From: Flexithrix dorotheae DSM 6795
Lineage (GTDB): Bacteria > Bacteroidota > Bacteroidia > Cytophagales > Flammeovirgaceae
Direction: 5' to 3'
Assembly (NCBI RefSeq): GCF_000379765.1
Contig: NZ_KB903430.1
Coordinates: forward strand, 814,953 to 878,952
Length of the DNA stretch: 64,000 bases
Under the pieces are notes generated by a model. It saw only the letters and a list, made by a program, of their open reading frames with translations, searched no databases and had not been told where the DNA came from. This document shows positions 54,801 through 61,667 of this stretch, piece after piece (positions within the stretch are counted from its first letter, which is position 1; each line of letters opens with the position of its first letter). Position numbers and translations under genes: made by a program.

Positions 54801-55462
54801 TTTTTGAGGTAATAATGGAAGCTCAGGATATTGAACCCGGAATCCATTACAAAATTCAAAAGGAAAAAGATGGTGTGACCAAATTGTTTCTAAGAATAAG
54901 AGCCATCATGCCCCTTTATAGACAAGCCTGCATTCGCCAACAAAAATCACCATTTAATGAATCCGATTTAAAGGAAATGCTTTTATCACATCGGGCCTGC
55001 AAAAACGATGAAAATACTCAAGAGGCTTATAAGCTGGGTTTTAGAAAGAAAAATGTAGAATTTCAAGGAGTTAACTCCAGGAGAACTTCAGCCATTGTTT
55101 TGAACTATGAAATTTTAAGGGATTTGGAAATTGAAATGAGATGGGGAGAATACCTGGAAGATTTACATGAACATGATGATCCAGAAACTCAACAACTGGT
55201 GAAAGTGCCTCCTCATTTGAATGGCAAAGCTGAAGATATGATTTATAATTTTCTTATGAATTGCCTAATCCCTAATAGAGGATATGAAATTAAACAGCTA
55301 TGGGTAATATACAACATGGATAAAAAACCTCCAATACCAGAAGATCGCTTCAGAGACTGTGTAACCAAATATTGCCAGGAAGCTAATGCCATGGAAGGAA
55401 ATTTTACTTATCGTATTTCAGGAAATAAAATTTATCTGGAGGAAAAACAAACTTCGATTTAA
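51896..55462 (+). CDS. Primase-helicase of the element (CHC2-like, Toprim and P-loop NTPase)
   Basis: A 1188-residue replication protein. The N-terminus aligns with the DnaG CHC2 finger, but the C-H-C-C ligands are S33, N36, C54 and S57 (SPFNDEKTPSF, HCFSSGKAG), so zinc binding is probably lost. Toprim catalysis appears intact: E268-G269 and D272 in LVEGPTD, and D312/D314 in PDSD. The C-terminal NTPase part has Walker A GTPNNGKST (725-733), a FNEF Walker-B-like stretch and GTIISGQDSP followed by HDRVITLKF, which resembles sensor and arginine-finger positions of ring helicases. It likely primes and unwinds at the iteron region directly downstream. Confidence 0.9.
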   Translation: MYISEVTIQKVRELPIGDIVSGKVQLKKNMGLSPFNDEKTPSFSVHPEKNIFHCFSSGKAGDGITFVMETEKLSFQEAIIKLANDHHIEIVYENLSPEQEENMKKEQKEKEALKVFLKFAADQFFVNDIPETWIKSRSLNPEILNKFQVGYTCETNSFFSVAQKAQYSSEIIQKAGLAKEGKNGFFDTYKNRIIFPIHDYRGNAVAFTARIIKDLSEEEKEARKAAGKYIPPKYINSPESIWYKSDHLYGIHKAQNAITKNAKVYLVEGPTDVLRFHQNGVENVVAPCGTALTVNQIKLIKRYTDTVCIVPDSDIAGIQALHRSAELLLTNGLHVSVLLPEKDKDPDEQLKIKTKEQAQSWLHEEQDYISEFLLKTKMEKASVSPKEKSQAIKEMGRVVELLEDETTREIYYEQLVEEWKDFGKYKLEKREKKKEEFQIPKGSKDDFFEFDFFEENSCYYTKERGKKRLVSSFTMQYLYFVETDNDPLYVVKFKNIFGNIHIKALNTDKTTVLGDFKKAIGKLHGSFVFKGNMGHLDSINFKLRRSVNKAIEPSKMGYNPNLKFDVWANGILRNSQFSQPDQYGVVRLLDPIDTIGEFEKIRPETIIELDGKGVFIENSENAFKQIGKEKIEQFIQEKKVNTLRYFYLPPADKTKEPSEEEKYKDEAKFYFQPNKKVDFKRWSRLLLEVYGENTYVMLGYYLMSINHHTIFTQNGNYVPILNLWGTPNNGKSTAARSLLRAFGSNHGDEDGMNVISCSLSGMMEFVDKFRNGMVWFNEFSRELKNDRIKLEMLKGCADGTNRKTRRGGNYQHGSEKNQNGTIISGQDSPSFDPGLHDRVITLKFNGTTKGDEFRLEELIDLQNKGLITQVTADLIAYRTLIEEQYRPTYRTLAQQLSEDLDEEIKKGTIPNIKESRVIKNAISVLAPMKILMDAGLEFPYKFEEAYKNVFKNTLQKISTKAVSDEVSQFFEVIMEAQDIEPGIHYKIQKEKDGVTKLFLRIRAIMPLYRQACIRQQKSPFNESDLKEMLLSHRACKNDENTQEAYKLGFRKKNVEFQGVNSRRTSAIVLNYEILRDLEIEMRWGEYLEDLHEHDDPETQQLVKVPPHLNGKAEDMIYNFLMNCLIPNRGYEIKQLWVIYNMDKKPPIPEDRFRDCVTKYCQEANAMEGNFTYRISGNKIYLEEKQTSI

Positions 55463-55490
55463 AATAGGTAAAAAACATAAACAACAAATT

Positions 55491-55526
55491 AGGGAAGTTC
55501 AGCAATGGACTTCCCTTTTTTTTCTT
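55491..55526 (+). terminator. Intrinsic terminator after the primase-helicase gene
   Basis: Stem AGGGAAGT (55491-55498) / ACTTCCCT (55509-55516) followed by eight more T. Separates the primase operon from the iteron region. Confidence 0.85.
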
Positions 55527-55647
55527 TAAAAAGTACAAACCCAAACAACGAATCCAGTTTTTTAGGAGGTTCAGTATAAATCACAGCATTTCATCAAACC
55601 CCTCTAAAATATAGCTTTTTAAAAAAAGGGATATATATCTAAATATT

Positions 55648-55953
55648 TATCCTCATTTATATATTTTCATATTATGGAAATATATAACCACCTTATTTGC
55701 AATCACTTATACTTATTATAGAATGAGGATAGTCTGAGGATAGTCTGAGGATAAATGTGAGAAAATGAGGATAAAGGTGCAAAAATGAGGATTTAGCAAA
55801 AAATCGTTTATCCTCATTTTTAAGGCATTATCCTCAAGTATCTTCAAGTGTCCTCATTGTTATAAGGCACAATTGAAGAAATATGATTTTTAACTTTCTT
55901 AAAATCAGTATTTTATGATGATTTAAGAAAAATGAGGATAAATAATGAGGATA
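55648..55953. repeat. Iteron cluster TGAGGATA, candidate replication origin
   Basis: TGAGGATA or its complement TATCCTCA occurs at 55648 (minus), 55724, 55735, 55746 (three tandem copies 11 bases apart, sharing AGTC or AAAT spacers), 55766, 55786 (one change), 55809 (minus), 55829 (minus), 55839 (minus, one change), 55849 (minus, one change), 55933 and 55946. The copies at 55786 and 55809 lie in a longer inverted repeat AAAAATGAGGAT (55781-55792) / ATCCTCATTTTT (55810-55821). The whole region is AT-rich and gene-free, just downstream of the replication gene, so it should be the element's origin. Confidence 0.85.
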
Positions 55954-56204
55954 GTCAAAATATATAGGGGGGGGTTAAAATATGCACCTATATAATATAT
56001 GTAGAAATATGATAGGTAAAAAATGATGTATGTTGGATAAGTACAAAAAACTGATGGTGTGCCTGAGAATTTGGTTACAGTTTTTTGTCACAGTGCAACT
56101 AAATTTTTAAAATCAATGAATAATCGTTATTTTGTGTAATAAAACAGTTGAATGAGATCAGAAATCAAAACAATATCAATGAAAACAGAAAAACTACTAT
56201 CCAA

Positions 56205-56495
56205 ATGACTCCAATTTACAAATACATGCCAGGGTTTTATCCAAATAACCAACCTGTTTTTCATCTCCAGGAACAAAGTGGAAAATTGCGAAAAATTATT
56301 ATAGATTTTCTGGAAGGAAATAGAGTGGAAGGGAAAAATTTTGAAATACTGAAAGAATATGTCCTCCACTGGATTTTTTTTCCTGCTTTCAAGGTAGATA
56401 ATGAAATTAAATCCAGCTGTATGTCAGCTAGGGATACTGCCGAATTACGGGAAGTTCATAACAAATTAGTAGAAATGGAAATGGATATTTTTTAA
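56205..56495 (+). CDS. Unknown cargo protein 1
   Basis: About 96 residues from ATG 56205. A longer frame starts at TTG 56148, giving 115 residues. It begins TPIYKYMPGFYPNNQPVFHL and continues with a helical C-terminus (KNFEILKEYVLHWIFFPAF; MSARDTAELREVHNKLVEM). No family recognised. It lies 15 bases upstream of the GNAT-like gene, so the two are probably co-transcribed. Confidence 0.6.
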   Translation: MTPIYKYMPGFYPNNQPVFHLQEQSGKLRKIIIDFLEGNRVEGKNFEILKEYVLHWIFFPAFKVDNEIKSSCMSARDTAELREVHNKLVEMEMDIF

Positions 56496-56509
56496 AATGG
56501 AAAAATGAA

Positions 56510-57166
56510 ATGGAACATCGAGAGCCGAAGGATATTCAAATAAAATACATCGTTGAAAGCCAATTGCACGATGATGAATTTGAAGCGACCCCTGATAAAT
56601 ACCTGACTATTGTGAGAGGTAATATCTACCAGAGAGAGGATGTCTTTGATATGTTAGATTTACCAAACCTAATTGGTAAAATTCAGTTTTCGATTATCCA
56701 TACAAACTATGCAATAATCGATGATTTTAACCTTGAAGAGGTTTTTGATTACAGTGAAGCCTATCTTTCCATAATGGACAAAATCTATGACATTGATAAA
56801 TTGGAACTGGTTGATAAAATTGTAGATTTTTATGGTGATTTTTTTAATGAAGATTTCCTGATCTTTGAAAGATTAGAAATAATTAAATCACACAGAAAAA
56901 AAGGAATAGGAAGATTAGTAATCAATGAAGTTTTAAGGAGGTTTGGTGCAAGTTGCGGATTATGTGTAGCGAAAATTTTTCCTTTACAATTTGAACCTGA
57001 AAGTTCAAAAAAAACAGAGTGGAATGCAAAAATGGATTTTCAAGAATTGCCAGATGATTTAGAATATTCCACATTTAAGTTAAAAGCACATTACCTGAAA
57101 ATCGGGAAATGTGATGAAATTGAGGGGTTAGAAGGTTTAATTTTTAAGAATCCTATTTATAGATAG
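56510..57166 (+). CDS. GNAT-like acetyltransferase domain protein
   Basis: A 218-residue protein with the GNAT fold motif A in LIFERLEIIKSHRKKGIGRLVINEVL (residues about 123-148; the RKKGIG loop would bind acetyl-CoA), followed by a strand and a less regular C-terminus. The N-terminal half (IDIQIKYI, DDEFEATPDKYLTIVRG) has no known motif. In mobile elements GNAT proteins occur as toxins, immunity or modification factors. The target is unknown. Confidence 0.65.
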   Translation: MEHREPKDIQIKYIVESQLHDDEFEATPDKYLTIVRGNIYQREDVFDMLDLPNLIGKIQFSIIHTNYAIIDDFNLEEVFDYSEAYLSIMDKIYDIDKLELVDKIVDFYGDFFNEDFLIFERLEIIKSHRKKGIGRLVINEVLRRFGASCGLCVAKIFPLQFEPESSKKTEWNAKMDFQELPDDLEYSTFKLKAHYLKIGKCDEIEGLEGLIFKNPIYR

Positions 57167-57173
57167 CGTATCC

Positions 57174-57449
57174 ATGAACATTTATGAAATGTATTATGAA
57201 AATGGGAAAAGGTTTAAATTCTATGTTAGAAGAAAGTCTTGGGAAAATACTATTGCTAAAATAATTGCAATAGAAAATGTTGAGGAAGGTGGAGAAATAC
57301 CGGGTAAAAAGCCTTATCATAATTACCAGAAAGTAACTGCAAAGTTTTATAGGGGGGATTCAGTTAAAGATTGTCATCAACTTAATTTTTTGAATTGGGG
57401 TGAATTAAGTTGTCCTAATACTTATCAATATTTTTTAATTAAAATATAA
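57174..57449 (+). CDS. Unknown cargo protein 2
   Basis: A 91-residue basic protein with many aromatic residues (YEMYYENGKRFKFYVRRKSW) and a C-terminus rich in Asn, Cys and Tyr. It starts only 7 bases after the GNAT-like gene and so shares its operon. No family recognised. Confidence 0.55.
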   Translation: MNIYEMYYENGKRFKFYVRRKSWENTIAKIIAIENVEEGGEIPGKKPYHNYQKVTAKFYRGDSVKDCHQLNFLNWGELSCPNTYQYFLIKI

Positions 57450-57633
57450 GCGAGTTAACCTGCAAATAATAAAACCAACTACGAAACTTAAATTGATAAA
57501 TCATAATGTCTAAGAGCATTTCATAAGAAATATTAAAATATGGATTATTCAAAGAAAATGACTCAAATAGGTAACTGAAATTGAGGCTTACCTTAAAATG
57601 ATTAAAATGGAAATAAACTTATCCTAAAACTAT

Positions 57634-58311
57634 ATGACAGATAGAACAATACGAAAATATATTGATCGACTAAATAATGGAAAAGCATGTGAATCAATTT
57701 TTACTCGACAAATAAGTAAAACAGTTGATGTTGCTAAAGTATGGCATGAACAACCAAAAATGACGGATGACATTATTGGAAATTTTAATTCCTATTGTTT
57801 TTTTTTCATAAAAGATGAATCAAATAAATATGTAGGAGCTGTGCTTGACATGTATCAAGACTTACATTGGTATATTGTTCCAAAAAGCAGGAAAAAGGGT
57901 TACTTGACAATAGCATTGCAGGAATCAATTCTTCCATATTTGTTTTGTAATGATAGACAAAGTCAAATAATAACAATTTCAAGAAATCTAATTGGTGAAA
58001 AAAACTATTTAAACTCTAAAAAAGTAGCTTTAAAAGTTGGCTTTAAGGCAATTAATGAGGCAGAAACAGAATTTGAATTAAAACAAAATGAATATAATTG
58101 GGAAAATGAAAAACTAGAAGAAAAAAATTCGGAACCTAACTCAGATAGATTTAAAGAATTGAGGAAAAGAGCATTTTATGCCTACAAGATACTTTACAAA
58201 ATAAGTGATGAACTTTTTATGATAGCTAACGATGATAAGGAATTAAAAGAAGTCGCAGAAGAAGTAAAAAAATATACTTGGAGAATTGAAGATATAGAAT
58301 GGGGGAAATGA
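57634..58311 (+). CDS. Second GNAT-like protein
   Basis: A 225-residue protein. YIVPKSRKKGYLTIALQESILPYLF resembles the acetyl-CoA-binding helix-loop of GNAT enzymes, and KKVALKVGFKAINEAE the final strand. The remainder is long helices (KNSEPNSDRFKELRKRAFYAYK). The Gly loop is not fully canonical (RKKGYLTIAL), so catalysis is uncertain. A 185-base spacer separates it from the preceding gene, so it probably has its own promoter. Confidence 0.5.
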   Translation: MTDRTIRKYIDRLNNGKACESIFTRQISKTVDVAKVWHEQPKMTDDIIGNFNSYCFFFIKDESNKYVGAVLDMYQDLHWYIVPKSRKKGYLTIALQESILPYLFCNDRQSQIITISRNLIGEKNYLNSKKVALKVGFKAINEAETEFELKQNEYNWENEKLEEKNSEPNSDRFKELRKRAFYAYKILYKISDELFMIANDDKELKEVAEEVKKYTWRIEDIEWGK

Positions 58312-58499
58312 TAATTCTAAATAATGTTAAATAAATCAGAACAAAAAATTGCTGTTTAATTATTTGAAGAGCTAGATATTTCCTAAGATAATTACTTTAT
58401 TCTATAAATACACAATTTTAGGTATTTGAAAAGATAATGAAATGAGAGAACTTGCTTACTGAATTTCGATCCAAGTAAATAATTTTTTAATTCTTTAAA

Positions 58500-59714
58500 A
58501 TGCAATTATTCAATATTCTTCAAAAGAAATCCATCCTAATTTTTTACTTTTTTTCTGTTCCATTTTGCCTAATTGGTCAAGACTATCAAATTGGAGATAG
58601 TGTACAATTGGTTACCAGATCTCAAAATATTCCGGCTCACCCTGCAGCTGGAAATTCCTCAGTCCATTTACGCTTTAAGAGTGGAAGTACAGGTAAAATC
58701 AAAAGCTTTGATTCTTCAATTGGTTGGTATAATTTGGAAGGAAATACTGTTGGTGGTGAAATGGCTTTAGGTTGGATTACTAAAACGTATATTGAAAGTG
58801 TAATTTCTTCAGAAGATGGAAATGTGGATATTGATTCTGTTTCTATTTCCTGGTGTCCTCCAAAGGGAAGTCCTGAAATCATTCATGAAAACCGCTTAAG
58901 GTTAGCCACTTGGAACTTAGAAAACCTTCATTCAGAAGATGGACAAAGTACTTATACGGGCAGTAGACCCTCAGTAATACGAAAAGCCGAAGATTATGAA
59001 AGGCTAAAATGTTATATTCGTATGTTTAATCCAGATATTTTAGCTGTACAAGAAGTAGATGGTACTGAAGCCCTAAATAGAATTATTGATTCAGATGTTT
59101 ATAATGTCCATGTATCTTCTCGGCTTCAAGGTAGTTTAAATGGCAAGCAAAATACAGGGTTTATCTGGAAAAAGGGATTATCTGTAGAAATACAACCTGA
59201 CTTTACTGCCTTAGATGTCTCAGGAGGAGGACGACTCCGCTATGGAGCAAGAATAGATGTCACTTTCAAGGATAAGACCATCAAATTGGTTTCTTTACAT
59301 ATGAAAAGTGGTTGTTTTGATAACAGTATGAGTGGTAGTAGTTGTGAAACCTTAATGGATCAAATACCTGTTTTGGAAAGTTGGATTGATACAGCAGCAA
59401 CTAAAGATGAACCTTTTATTTTACTCGGAGATTTTAATCGAAGATTCAATCTGGACTCTGATAGAGTATGGTCTGAGATAGATGATGCAGAACCAGCAAA
59501 TGCAGACTTAACTACTGTGACCTTAAATATGCCATTAAGTTGTCGAGATAATAGATATACAGAATACATCGATCATATTGTATTTGATAAAAAATCATTT
59601 GAGTGGGTGGATTTATCATCTTTTAGACAAGTAAATTATAGGCAGGCAGATAAGGCTGATTGGGATAAAATTTCCGACCATTGTCCAGTAGTAATTGAAA
59701 TTTGGGTGGAATAA
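58500..59714 (+). CDS. Secreted endonuclease/exonuclease/phosphatase (EEP) family nuclease
   Basis: A 404-residue protein with a signal peptide (KKSILIFYFFSVPFCLIGQ). After it lies a small beta domain (about 25-105; DSVQLVTRSQNIPAHPAAG, LGWITKTYIES) resembling SH3b cell-wall-binding modules. The C-terminal EEP part has all the main motifs: LATWNLENLH, LAVQEVDG, LLGDFNRR, YIDHIVFD and ISDHCPVVIE, so DNase or phosphodiesterase activity is likely. A secreted nuclease in an element's cargo could degrade outside DNA or serve as a toxin. Confidence 0.88.
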   Translation: MQLFNILQKKSILIFYFFSVPFCLIGQDYQIGDSVQLVTRSQNIPAHPAAGNSSVHLRFKSGSTGKIKSFDSSIGWYNLEGNTVGGEMALGWITKTYIESVISSEDGNVDIDSVSISWCPPKGSPEIIHENRLRLATWNLENLHSEDGQSTYTGSRPSVIRKAEDYERLKCYIRMFNPDILAVQEVDGTEALNRIIDSDVYNVHVSSRLQGSLNGKQNTGFIWKKGLSVEIQPDFTALDVSGGGRLRYGARIDVTFKDKTIKLVSLHMKSGCFDNSMSGSSCETLMDQIPVLESWIDTAATKDEPFILLGDFNRRFNLDSDRVWSEIDDAEPANADLTTVTLNMPLSCRDNRYTEYIDHIVFDKKSFEWVDLSSFRQVNYRQADKADWDKISDHCPVVIEIWVE

Positions 59715-59787
59715 TCTTGTTGTTCTAGTGCCACAGGCATTAAACGTATTACTGGATGAGGCCCCAACCATTTACATTCCTAAGGTT

Positions 59788-59824
59788 GGGTAAGAATGCC
59801 TCCTTTACGGAGACATTCTTACCC
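59788..59824. repeat. Palindromic repeat, copy 1, downstream side of abiH
   Basis: GGGTAAGAATGCCTCC (59788-59803) pairs with GGAGACATTCTTACCC (59809-59824) with one mismatch, followed by GACAA. The core is repeated in opposite orientation at 61519-61549, on the other side of the abiH gene. Confidence 0.8.
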
Positions 59825-59861
59825 GACAAATATCAATCCCAGAACCATACCCTTAAAAGGG

Positions 59862-60101
59862 TTATACTTTCTTATTCACCCGATGAAAACTAGCAAAATA
59901 ATCCTTTGCTATTTTATCATATTCATCAGACTTACCTAGCCTTTCATTATCATAAGCTGAATTAAAATCAGCATCGTATTTTAAGCGTAGTTCACCTAAA
60001 ATTTCAACAAACCTATTATAATCAATTTCTTTATTTTTGTATTGTTGTTGAGCTAAATCTGATTCTTTTTTCCATAACTCACTTATTCTTTGATAATAAT
60101 T
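59862..60101 (-). other. Start-less ORF in the -1 frame at the end of abiH
   Basis: A 79-codon open frame (NYYQRISELWKKESDLAQQ at its start, ending in FASFHRVNKKV) that has no ATG, GTG or TTG start in its early part and overlaps the last codons of abiH in the -1 frame. The composition is like a real coiled-coil protein rather than noise. It could be a C-terminal extension of AbiH reached by -1 frameshifting, or a piece of a gene broken by a frameshift. Confidence 0.5.
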
Positions 60102-61312
60102 TCATCTTTGTATTTTTTGTCTGGTTGTTTCATTGGGTCACACAATTCAAAATTTACCACCTTTTTTCTTAACATTTTTTTATCTTCAAAATGCCTTGCA
60201 ATGGAAAAATTCTTTCTAGTAAAATCATTTTCTAATTCGGTTTCATAATAATAAGATTTTATTGAAATACAATTTTCATGTTCAAAGATTGTGTTAAGCA
60301 TGGTTCTATCAGAAATTCCGCAAGAATGACCAAAAATTTGAACCTGAAAAGGATGGCCATCCATAAATTCTAAAAGCCTTCTGTAGCTATCAGACTCCAA
60401 ATATTTAAATGATTTTATATGATCGAAAGCCTCATCTATTTTATAATTTTCGAAAGTTTTATAATCTTTATCCATTTCATCACCAAATCCAAAAATAGGT
60501 GGTTGACCTTCCTTTATACATCCATGAATATAATTCATTGTAGATGATTCTTTGTAATGAGGATCATGGGATGAATAAGTATAATAAATTTCCTCAGAAA
60601 ATTTATACTGATCCCTATATATTTGTGCAATTTTTGTATAGTTGAAATTCAGAAAAAATGTATGATTAGGTACTTGAGATTTATCTTTTTCAATAATTTT
60701 ATCAATACAATCAATACCTCGTATATTGCTCTTAAGCTGTTCTAACAAAGGTTTATAAGGCTTTTTCTTAAGTTTATTTTGCTCTTTCCTCAAATAGTCA
60801 ATTAATTTATCTTTTAGGAATTCCAATTCTGAATTCAAACTATTTATATCTTTTCTTGCATCTTTAACATCACTGTTTTGAAATGATTTTTTCAATAAAT
60901 CAAAATACACCACTTCTATATCCACCCATCCAAAATTTTCTATATTGTCGTAAGTATTTTTAAAAAATAGAGAAGCCCAATTTATACTAGCGTATTTCTT
61001 AATAAGGCGGTTAAATTTCAGGAAACAATCCTCAGGGTCAGATTTATCAACTCCTAAAAGCTCCTCATAGGAATAAGCCATCGGAGTTTCTTGTTTGTCA
61101 AGTTTTTCATTAATTTGAATAAGTATATCAGAATATACTTTTTTATCAATAAAAATTTCTATTATAGAAATAAGATAATTACCAATAAAATCTTTAAAGC
61201 TTGACTTAAGCCCGTGGGCCATATCAAACCCATTGCCAATCATGTTAATTCGGTTTACTACAACTTCATCCTCATTGTCTGAATTCATTAGAGTTGCTTT
61301 AGGTGATTCCAT
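60083..61312 (-). CDS. abiH: AbiH-family phage abortive infection protein
   Basis: A 409-residue protein of the AbiH family, which makes phage-infected cells abort. Conserved marks are INMIGNGFDMAHGLKSSFKDF at the N-terminus, FFLNFNYTKIAQIY, YIHGCIKEG, IFGFGDEM and QVQIFGHSCGISDR. The mechanism of the family is unknown; the segments suggest a nucleotide-binding or hydrolase fold. The first Met is at 61312; internal Met residues are also possible starts. It stands between inverted copies of a palindromic repeat, like a cassette, within the element's defence cargo. Confidence 0.9.
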   Translation of the reverse strand: MESPKATLMNSDNEDEVVVNRINMIGNGFDMAHGLKSSFKDFIGNYLISIIEIFIDKKVYSDILIQINEKLDKQETPMAYSYEELLGVDKSDPEDCFLKFNRLIKKYASINWASLFFKNTYDNIENFGWVDIEVVYFDLLKKSFQNSDVKDARKDINSLNSELEFLKDKLIDYLRKEQNKLKKKPYKPLLEQLKSNIRGIDCIDKIIEKDKSQVPNHTFFLNFNYTKIAQIYRDQYKFSEEIYYTYSSHDPHYKESSTMNYIHGCIKEGQPPIFGFGDEMDKDYKTFENYKIDEAFDHIKSFKYLESDSYRRLLEFMDGHPFQVQIFGHSCGISDRTMLNTIFEHENCISIKSYYYETELENDFTRKNFSIARHFEDKKMLRKKVVNFELCDPMKQPDKKYKDEIIIKE

Positions 61313-61667
61313 ATTTTTTTAGTTTTTTAACAAATTTATTTTTTAGATTTAATCGCATATAACTTGTGTTTTATATTGCAAAATATAACTTTATATATAA
61401 AAAATTGCGCTTTGTTATAGTTATTTCTAGACACTCAATTTACCAAAACTTTACGAGTGGATATAATTCGTCAGACATACCTGAGAATAAAGTATTCCCA
61501 TCAAGAAGAGGGGAGTGTGTCTCCGTAAGGAGGCATTCTTACCCGACATTGGTGCAAAATTTATAAGAGGTCATGTCCCTCTAGATTATTTAATAAATAA
61601 AATTGAATTAGTTGATCAATTGAAGTGATAAGAAAGTTTCTTTTAAGATACATTAGGCTTTAGTACT
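61313..61667. other. AT-rich spacer between abiH and the KAP gene holding a repeat copy
   Basis: 355 bases without a supported gene; a 66-codon frame crossing it mostly follows the repeat and is not convincing. It contains the upstream abiH promoter (not identifiable) and the repeat at 61519-61549. Confidence 0.5.
61519..61549. repeat. Palindromic repeat, copy 2, upstream side of abiH
   Basis: GTCTCCGTAAGGAGGCATTC and the following TTACCCGACAT match the reverse complement of copy 1 (59788-59824) apart from one base. The left arm of the palindrome is eroded, only TCTCC/GGAG pairing. It lies 207 bases upstream of the abiH start. Confidence 0.75.

Noticed and set aside
55648..55953. The TGAGGATA boxes as a CRISPR-like array
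   Set aside because: The units are only 8 bases, in both orientations and at irregular spacing, and no cas genes are near; they fit iterons.
61366..61566. A 66-codon frame upstream of abiH
   Set aside because: Its second half is translated repeat sequence and no ribosome site is visible.
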